Source: Aphrophora alni
Lineage: Eukaryota > Arthropoda > Insecta > Hemiptera > Aphrophoridae
Assembly: GCA_963513935.1 (NCBI GenBank)
Contig: OY740774.1
Span: 24,509,949 to 24,573,948, forward strand
Direction of reading: 5' to 3'
Length of the DNA stretch: 64,000 bases
Shown: piece by piece, positions 56,714-64,000 of the stretch
Position numbering within the stretch: position 1 is the first letter of the stretch
Layout: each line of letters opens with the position of its first letter
Notes under the pieces: generated by a model
What the model was told of the DNA's origin: nothing
Databases searched by the model: none
What the model saw: only the letters and a program-made list of their open reading frames with translations
Made by a program: the position numbers and the translations under genes

Positions 56714-57220
56714 TAAAAAAACTAAGTTATGGATAGAAGTTTTACTTCGTGAGATATTCAATTCTGGCTGTAAATAAAAAGTTGCTCAACCAAGATTTGT
56801 AAATCTGTTATATTATGAACTGGATTACATAAGATTTATTGCTCATTTACATTTTCTACCAACCAATTCCGGTGTCTGTGAGGACAGAATCCATCATTTT
56901 ATTCTATGACCAATGCATCTCTTGCTATACGCATTCCAGCTGTACTCCCTTAATGTCCCTGCAGCCCAACAATGACAAAGTAACAAGTGTAGGTTATCAA
57001 GCTGTTATTATTGATCGATAAATAATTAATAAATATTCAAAAAAATTTAGATTTAAACAAGACGGTAACAAAATTTTTCTCCACACTGTTACTCTAAGGT
57101 AAATTCCTTACATAGAAAATATGCTTCCAGTTTAGATTTACATTATACAGGAAAGTTATTCAGCTATTTATATTTTCAATATTAATACAATTATTAACAG
57201 TCCATCCAATTAATAGGACA
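56714..57220. other. AT-rich DNA, nothing recognisable
   Basis: No supported feature. Confidence 0.4.
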
Positions 57221-57224
57221 TAAA

Positions 57225-57400
57225 AATCTATCGGTCATCACCACCTTATAAAAAGGAAGACAAGAAAATAAAATATAGACACCTATATCTCGAATACACT
57301 ATAAGCGCAGTGTTGGAAGAAAACAAGAAGAGCAAAGAGAGGCATCTAACCCAATAGGTGTAGATCCAGCTTGACCCCTCGGGGTACCACAGTCTTGGGC
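57225..57400 (+). repeat. Dispersed repeat DR-A
   Basis: TATCGGTCATCACCACCTTA, CTCGAATACACTATAAGCGC, GGCATCTAACCCAATAGGTG and TAGATCCAGC with a CCCCTCGGGG palindromic tail. Confidence 0.78.
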
Positions 57401-57639
57401 CTCTGAGTGACACTCAATAATGTAACGGTTAATCAACGAGCTTAATTTTGCCTTGTTCATCATCCCCGCCGAAACCTCGCGTTTCGTTCTAAAAGAACAT
57501 ACAACCATCTTTCTACATCAACTAGAAGCTGAGATACAAAATATCAGACTTTTTCATAATTGTGTATATTAAATTTCAGAACAGACAATATAAGAAGAAA
57601 CTTTATGTATTACAGCTCATATTTTGTTAATAAATTTCA

Positions 57640-57725
57640 ATTATTAGCAATAATTGAACTTATATTGCTTTATATAAATTTCACTTATTAACAATAATTG
57701 AACTATATTGCTTTATAATTTGTTC
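57640..57725 (+). repeat. Short tandem duplication, ~49 bp x 2
   Basis: CAATAATTGAACTTATATTG and CAATAATTGAACTATATTGC mark two neighbouring copies. Confidence 0.8.
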
Positions 57726-57928
57726 AATATTACAGTAGAAAAATATTACATTTATTTTCTTATGTATAATGAGTATGGAGAAGGAGCAATTTGATAATAG
57801 TCGAAATATCCTACATCCAGAGTGTTACAAAAGTTTTTTTTATCGAAGAGAAAATTAAATAAAAGCCTTAAATAATAAAATACAATAAATAACTCAAAAA
57901 TAGAAATATTGTCTTTTATAACAATTTA

Positions 57929-58243
57929 GTGGCCGATTTTTTCCGACAATTCGTTTTTTTTAAGGAGATAACGATAGATACTTTTTTTGGGTCCTTAAAG
58001 GCTTCATTTGAGAAATATGTGATGAAAATCGTACCAATCGAATTTGAAAATTTTTTAGTTTTGGTTGTCGGCAGGTATAAAAAAATCCTCAAGATGAGAC
58101 TGAAATTTTCCCATGTAACAAATTTTATAAAAAATCGTGTAACTCATTTAAGCCTGAACGGTATTATTCCAAAAACTACTATTTTGGACGCAGGGGATAT
58201 TTCTCCCAAAAATTCGACATCCGTTTTTATATACATCACTTAA
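57929..58243 (+). other. Unrecognised 104-codon open frame
   Basis: Reads IDTFFGSLKASFEKYVMKIV and LKFSHVTNFIKNRVTHLSLN among others. No family is recognised. The start is a GTG and the frame is open further upstream. In DNA this AT-rich a frame of this length can occur by chance a few times per window, so it is listed only as a candidate. Confidence 0.15.
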
Positions 58244-58249
58244 CTTTTT

Positions 58250-59290
58250 CTCAATATAAAAAAAATAAGAGAAAATAATATTTTAAAGTATAAATAAATG
58301 AATTATTATAGTTATTATATATAGTTCTATTAAATTTGCTAAAAATATTATAAAAAACTATCAAACTTGTCCAAACAATTTAATTCTATACACTTTGTTT
58401 AAATATATATTTCATTAATATATTATTTAAACTTCATTATTTAAACTAAAATGACAGAAGTAGAACTTCATTTGTAGTTTATTAAAAAATTCAAACAACC
58501 ATTTCTTACAATAAAAGTTTGTTATTAACTGTTTAAGTTTTGTAGTTCTATTTGTATTGCCAACTTAATAACTTTTTAGATTGTTTCATTTCGTTGGAAC
58601 TTTGTTTTATCTCTTTTAAACAAATATTTTTAAATTGTCATAAAAAGTACAGTTGTGTCTACTTGACTAGAATAATATCCACCGAAGAAATAGTCAGTTT
58701 GTACATTTTTAGATAATGTCCATATTTGAAATATAACAATTGCGTAACTTATCTCAGTAAAATGTTTGATTTTACATACTAAATGGACGAGTCTTCTCCA
58801 TGGTATGGTTTGAAGATCAGAAATAAGAAGTTTTAATCCTGCCTATTTCTGGTAACTTCAACAACAACGTGCCGTATTGCATGCCCCGACTCCTCACACA
58901 TTGATTTCTGAACTTGAACCTACAACTCCAACTGTTCAACACACATATTAAAAGCTCATTTTATCGTATGCCATGATATTTTTTCTTACATATACATTCA
59001 TTCAATGGTGAAAACTAGACCAAATACCATGAAATGTGCGGCGATCATGTTCCAAGATATTATTACTTACATTGCAGCAGGTAAAAGCCTCTACGGTCTT
59101 TTTACTTCATGGTTTACACAGAGAGGGAGAGAAATTTGTGTCAGACTTTTGCTCATTTTAAACGTGTTTATATATAATTCCTTATATGTGGCACATTGGG
59201 ATATAACAAGGCATTGAACATACAAATGCAACAACATATAACTAAATTATGTCCAGTGGGGACATCGTTCCTTGGATGTTTTAATGTAGA
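58250..59290. other. AT-rich DNA, nothing recognisable
   Basis: Short frames only; no supported features. Confidence 0.4.
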
Positions 59291-59299
59291 CTTTAAATA

Positions 59300-59455
59300 G
59301 TTCTACTCTTAGAGACTCACTATAGTGAGTAGCCTACATGTGTAGCAACCACCAAGGACCATAACCTTCTCATATTTTTTAACAAGTAAACAGTTCTTTC
59401 TTGACCAAATCTTCTTCTCTTCTGACGCTGACGCTATTACAGTATTCGAGGGCCC
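59300..59455 (-). repeat. Dispersed repeat DR-A, the only minus-strand copy seen
   Basis: The reverse complement reads GGGCCCTCGAATACTGTAAT, AGCGTCAGCGTCAGAAGAG, TTTGGTCAAGAAAGAAC and, after a diverged middle, CTCACTATAGTGAG. Orientation is opposite to every other copy in the window. Confidence 0.75.
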
Positions 59456-59459
59456 ACAA

Positions 59460-61150
59460 AATAACAGTACATGATACGACTGATACTGTACAGTTGATTA
59501 AAACACCACTTAAGTGTTTTGTTTTGTCCACCACAATTCCCCTACAATTAGGCCCTATCTTTGGGTGTAAGGCTCTCCGCCGAAGGGTATGCGATAAGAC
59601 AATCCTTCCGACCCTTCATTTTCTCCTGGGAAGTAAGGCCAAAGACTGAACAGAGTACAGAGTGCGTTAAACATTCGAACAGTAACTTGTGTTTCTTACT
59701 ATAAGAGCGAATTTGTGTTTATTGGGCTACTCCGCCAAATTGGCTGACTAATTGTTTTTTGGGAAGGTTGGACGACCCATTGGGATTTGGTCAACTCCAT
59801 ATTTATTTATAATAATAAGAAGTAGAGATACCAAAATGGCAGTTTAGGCCATTGGTGATAACCACTTGTGCAATAGTAAATGTGTTTTCCTGTTATGTCC
59901 GTAAGTCTAGATTGTTATTATTAAATTAGATTAATTGATTATACTTTAGGATTCGTCGAAAATGGCTGGTCAGGTGAGACAAAACCGCGAGGTTGGAGCT
60001 GGACACGGCATGTAAAGGGGGAATGTGGAAAATGGAAACATTGTCGATCACGGATCACCTAAATAACGGAAAAGGGTATTTAAACATAACCAACAAGTCT
60101 AAGCATAAAAATAATAACTCTCGCACTTTACATATGGTAGAAATGATAAACGTTTATAGGTGGCTTGCTCCTTGTCGTATGATTGTGATTTACTACTCAT
60201 TAGTTTACAGTGGCAGTAAATATTACTGTCCCCATCGATGAACATAAATCCTGGAATCCAGACTGATATAACTGATAAAATAACTTTTACTTTCTCAGTT
60301 GGCCTCCCTGTGGTTGCTAGCCAACTTGTTTTCGAAACGTAAGCGATCGGACTACAGTTTATATTGGGTGTTGTGAGTAATGTTTAAGCCGAAACTCGTA
60401 ATTCGGGACTCCAGAATTCACATAATCCCCACTCCACTTGTAAGACTAGTCTCAGTTTTTATGTGACTAATTTCAATTGTAATTATTTTTTATTTTAATT
60501 GAAATCTGGTCAATAGCAGACTGATGTTTGAAGATAGCACAACTTCCACTAGATGTATTTACCTTTCATACCAAATTACCTCTCACCAGAGTTCCACGGG
60601 GAAATACTAACTATTAAAGAAAAAAAAATTTTTTTTCTCTGAAACATAAAAACAGTAGTGTTTTAAAATGAAATTTAATATAAACACTCGACTAAAATAA
60701 ATCTTTGCTGAAATCTGTTATAATACAGTGGAATTGTATAGTTGACAGTAAACAGTAAATACGGGTAGCTATGATTAACCCAGGGTATTGACTAAGAACC
60801 GCATAGGGGTGTTGTAGTTAATTTAGCAGAAAACTACACAATATTAACTTTTTAGTATAAATAATAATATTATTCTGATATTCGCCATTGTGCATACGCA
60901 AATAACAAACACGACGTTTCTAGAATATACAACTCTGTTTTTCAGGGGAAAACAACTAGAACATGAAAAACATGAAAAGGGTCAACATTGTCCAGTATTC
61001 TAGGAATGTGTGGAAAATAAAACTAAAACTAGTAACCTAAATAAAGTACCCATGTTAAAAACTGAATAGTGGAAATAAATAAGACACAAGAAATATGAAA
61101 TACATTAGTTATAAAATAAATAAAATACAATTTTCCCAAATATCATTTAA
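59460..61150. other. Unassigned DNA
   Basis: No gene, terminal repeat or RNA feature that I can support. Confidence 0.4.
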
Positions 61151-61159
61151 TCATCAAAC

Positions 61160-61362
61160 ACGTTATAAAAGAAGATAAATACTCCTAGAAATCGAATACT
61201 CTAATAGAGTCAGGGTCGGAAGAGAACAAGGGTTGTTTAAGAGAGATGAAATAATGAGATGTCCTCTTAGATCTATGTGAAAATAAGGTGTGTAAATCTA
61301 GGTATGATGCCTCGGGATGCAACGCCCTTAGTCACTATAGTGAGCCCCTGAGGGTGTTATTT
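61160..61362 (+). repeat. Dispersed repeat DR-A, good 3' end
   Basis: GAATACTCTAATAGAGTCAG, GGTCGGAAGAGAACAAGGGT and the clearest tail: GCCTCGGGATGC, CACTATAGTGAGCCCCTGAG. The tail can fold: CCTCGGG with CCCCTGAGG around the CACTATAGTG palindrome. Confidence 0.82.
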
Positions 61363-61709
61363 TGTGAAAATTTGTGTTTAAGTTATTAATTTCACAAAAT
61401 CAACACTATTTCGATTCAACTAGTTAACAAAAGAAAAGTTATCAATTTTAAAAGAAAATAAACGGAGCACAAAATATTGAGATAAACTTCCTTATAAACT
61501 CATTGACAATACCATATAGTAAATAAATCAAAAACACACGTCACCACCTACATAAATATATTACATAACGGGGAGAGAAGAGAAGAAGAAGATTTTTCTT
61601 CATTTATGAGTTGTTTACCTTGGTAAGTTGGTATAAATGTGATTCCCCTTTATTATTTTTGGGGGGGTCATTGGGTCAATCTGTAAATATTATGATTACC
61701 TTAATTTGT

Positions 61710-61780
61710 CCATCTGGAATTTTCTGTTTTTTTCTCCAAATATTTACTAGTTTCGACGAAGTACTGTCATCATCAGATAT
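61710..61780 (-). repeat. Inverted pair, left member, with hammerhead-like motif
   Basis: The minus strand reads CTGATGATGACAGTACTTCG, then TCGAAACTAGTAAATA. Core CTGATGA and GAAA, stem GAC/GTC and the ACTAGT palindrome are present (61745-61776), with one extra T after the core. Helix I does not pair. Its inverted partner is at 62050-62115, and both are followed outward by an ACAGA...AAATTAAGG stretch. Confidence 0.7.
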
Positions 61781-62049
61781 TCACTAAAGTTGTTAAGAAC
61801 GAATATAAAAGTATAGTAATCCCCATTCAATATAAAAGATGTAAAAAACGAACACATGTTATATAAGATGATACAAAGTGAATAAAAATACATCACAAAA
61901 ATTGTTATAACCATAAACAAAAATGTTATAAATTAAAAATAAAAGTTGTTGGACCCCATTGTGTAAGAACGGTCCTTCTTGAATTTGCAACTTCATGTGC
62001 AAATTAAGTGTTCGTTTTTACCACATTCATATTGAATAAAAATTAATTT

Positions 62050-62125
62050 TAGAAGACCTGATGATGACAATACTCTGTCGAAACTAGTATTAATTTTTTA
62101 CAAACAGAAGGAGGAAAAATTAAGG
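62050..62125 (+). repeat. Inverted pair, right member, with hammerhead-like motif
   Basis: CTGATGATGACAATACTCTG, then TCGAAACTAGTATTAATT (62058-62089). It has the same architecture as the left member: extra T after the core, GAC/GTC stem, GAAA, ACTAGT palindrome. The 270 bp between the two have no coding content. Confidence 0.7.
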
Positions 62126-62647
62126 TACGCATCTATCTAACTCCATATTGGTAGCTACTAGACTACGGTATGGGTATTTATCTGGTTCAATCCATTACAA
62201 TATGGAATGTTTTGTTCTAAGAATTCGAACTAGACTAAAACAGGTTCTATATTCAATGATCGATTTATATTCCATGATCTAGATCATCATGACGATATCA
62301 AAACTTTCTGTATAAAAATTATCATAAAATACTATGAAACTGTCTTGGCTGGTTAAAGTTGAACATGTGCATGGCTGACTATCGCGTATCTGATGTGCAA
62401 TGAAATGAACTAATGAGTAACCTTACTCTCATTTCTAATCCCATAACAAATCCAAAGATAATGGTATCTTTATGATTTCAAATAACAGGTAAAAGCATTG
62501 CAATATACGTCCTTAATATTATTTCCCAAGAGAAATTAAAACAAGTTAACTCGACATTGCCAAGTTAACATAGCATGGTTATATTATCCTGGTATCTATG
62601 TCGTTACTCTTTATCTGGTCAGCATAGAACACACTAGCAGAGGGAAA

Positions 62648-63285
62648 TTAGAATATAAAAGTGATATAACTGGGAAGTTGATTTTCTTTTTCTTTTCATA
62701 TATGCAACTGAGTGAGAAACCGAAAAATTAACAAAATTGAACTGGAGCTTTGCTAGAAAAGTGCATAAAAGTTCATTTTTTATGCATTTTGAGTCTATCG
62801 CTACACTATTTTTTTTTAATATCTCCGGCTCTATGGGTCGTAGAAAAATTAAAATAAGAACATAATACTTGGAAATGAAGGGTCTATCGAAATGGTAGGG
62901 TATAGTTACATTAATAGTACTTCCTAACCTCAAAAACAATCGAATTTCTGTATTTACGATTTTTTCACTAATAATGCAACAAATGGGATAAAAAGGATCA
63001 AATCTTATATCCAGAAATTCGAATTTTCTGAGGTTTGGAACTTGATGTTACTATACCCTACCATTTCGATAGTCCTTTCATTTCCTAGTATTTTCTTTTT
63101 TTTCTACGACCCATAGAGCAGCAGATATTTAAAAAATAGTGTAGCGATGCACTAAAAATGCACTTTTAGACACTATTCTAGCGAAGTTTCAGTCAGATTT
63201 GAAATTTGTTTTCGGTTTCCTACTCAGTTGCATGTACAAAAAGAAAAGAAAATCAACTTCCCAGTTACATCACATGTCATTAATT
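62648..63285. mobile_element. ~640-bp foldback element
   Basis: The left arm 62648-62945 and right arm about 63010-63285 are inverted copies. Shared landmarks are AACTGGGAAGTTGATTTTCT, ATGCAACTGAGT, ATCGCTACACTATTTTTTT, CTATGGGTCGTAG, and CGAAATGGTAGGGTATAGT. The loop is about 65 bp. The arms differ by small indels, so it is not recent. The minus-strand frame over the left arm (62634-62939) is not a gene. Confidence 0.85.
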
Positions 63286-63289
63286 TTTT

Positions 63290-63400
63290 GGACTAATTTT
63301 CTTCTTCTACACTTATTAACATGATGATTATCATTTACTTTTCTATAGGTATGCAATACATTTTCACTTAAATGATGTTATAATTCCACTCAAATATTAC
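63290..63400. other. Short AT-rich spacer
   Basis: Nothing recognisable between the foldback and the last dispersed repeat. Confidence 0.4.
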
Positions 63401-63404
63401 TTAT

Positions 63405-63635
63405 TTTGTTTAATGGCGAAAAACTTCTCGGTCATAATCGCCTTATACACAAAAAGTTTAAAATAAATACGTCTAGCTCTTGAATACAATGTCAGGGTAG
63501 CAAGAGAAAGAGAGTTCATCAAGAGACACCTGATAGGTTAGATGACAGAAGGGATCAAGCCCAAGACTAAATCAAAACAGGCGTAGATCCCAGTTCCCTC
63601 GGGATTGCTAATCCCTGAGGGGTCCAAAAACTACC
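63405..63635 (+). repeat. Dispersed repeat DR-A, near full length
   Basis: TTTAATGGCGAAAAACTTCT, CGGTCATAATCGCCTTATAC, CTCTTGAATACAATGTCAGG, GACACCTGATAGGTTAGATG, CAAGCCCAAGACTAAATCAA and CCCTCGGGATTGC...CCCTGAGGGG. This copy shows the 5' hairpin GGCGA/TCGCC and the 3' hairpin best. Confidence 0.85.
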
Positions 63636-64000
63636 AAATATCTAGTTTGGTAACCCATAAATTAAAAAATGGGTTAAAGAGAAAAGAACTGAGCTTGGAC
63701 TCAACAATAGACAGTTATATTTGGTCTGGACTACACATAATTCCAAATCAACATTTATTAGTACAGTCCGGAAACCGATAAAAAGGACTTCATATATGAA
63801 TAATGTGAAGAAAAAAGGATTTTTAGAGGCTTGTTTTCTTCAGATATTTTATAACGTTATGATTATTGCTTTTTGTCTAAATATCATATTTACCAGTTTA
63901 CAAGCACGAACCTCCAAAGGGTCAAAAATGATCAATATATAAATCGGCCAATTTTTTATTTATGTAGAGCAACAATTTATTCACTCAGAAACGATTTTAT
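63636..64000. other. Window end, nothing recognisable
   Basis: A 73-codon plus-strand frame (63721-63942) has no recognisable similarity and may be chance. Confidence 0.35.

Noticed and set aside
61335..61352. CACTATAG string resembling part of a phage T7 promoter
   Set aside because: It is a natural palindrome (CTCACTATAGTGAG) that recurs in the DR-A repeats; the rest of a T7 promoter is absent.

Overview
The window looks like eukaryotic, probably insect, nuclear DNA that is AT-rich and almost entirely built from old mobile elements. There is no operon structure and no intact host gene that I can recognise. Every recognisable protein-coding stretch belongs to a transposable element and is broken. 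The families point to an arthropod: Penelope-like retroelements (PLE) with GIY-YIG endonuclease, Ty3/Gypsy, a Jockey-type LINE, hAT, Harbinger, and a Mutator-like transposase of the arthropod type. The exact species cannot be read from this sequence.

Layout. Positions 1-7172 and 15877-23750 are two same-orientation copies of one long, highly similar block; the first is cut by the window edge. Each copy carries a dead PLE on the minus strand, nested next to a Harbinger transposase exon and interrupted by a 212-bp hAT-type MITE. The second copy also gained a 1213-bp hAT element. Between the copies lie a Jockey-like LINE remnant (7.9-9.3 kb), two degenerate minisatellites (11.7-12.6 and 13.1-13.9 kb), and AT-rich DNA without recognisable content.

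24-30 kb is mostly unassigned, with a hairpin MITE, dispersed repeats and an inverted repeat pair. 30.4-34.6 kb holds Gypsy pol plus a Mutator-like block, and this ~4-kb composite recurs at 42.4-46.1 kb. Between the two composites is a ~4.1-kb foldback (37.25-41.36 kb). 46.8-48 kb has Gypsy gag-protease. 48.1-54 kb has a long CT/GT microsatellite, a 630-bp foldback MITE, and a pair of ~250-bp inverted repeats enclosing 3.1 kb. 55.5-56.7 kb is a third PLE fragment (plus strand), bounded by perfect 26-bp inverted repeats and ending in a hammerhead-ribozyme-like fold. 57-64 kb holds dispersed repeats and two further inverted structures.

The most interesting signals are not genes. One is a recurring hammerhead-like signature (CTGANGA, short stem, GAAA, short palindrome) in several unrelated repeats. 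Another is a dispersed unclassified repeat of about 200-240 bp, found at some 16 places with nearly all copies in one orientation. A third is the use of the same 8-bp target, TATGGAAG, by two different hAT insertions. All computation-dependent claims (identity, ages, folding, copy number) are by eye only.
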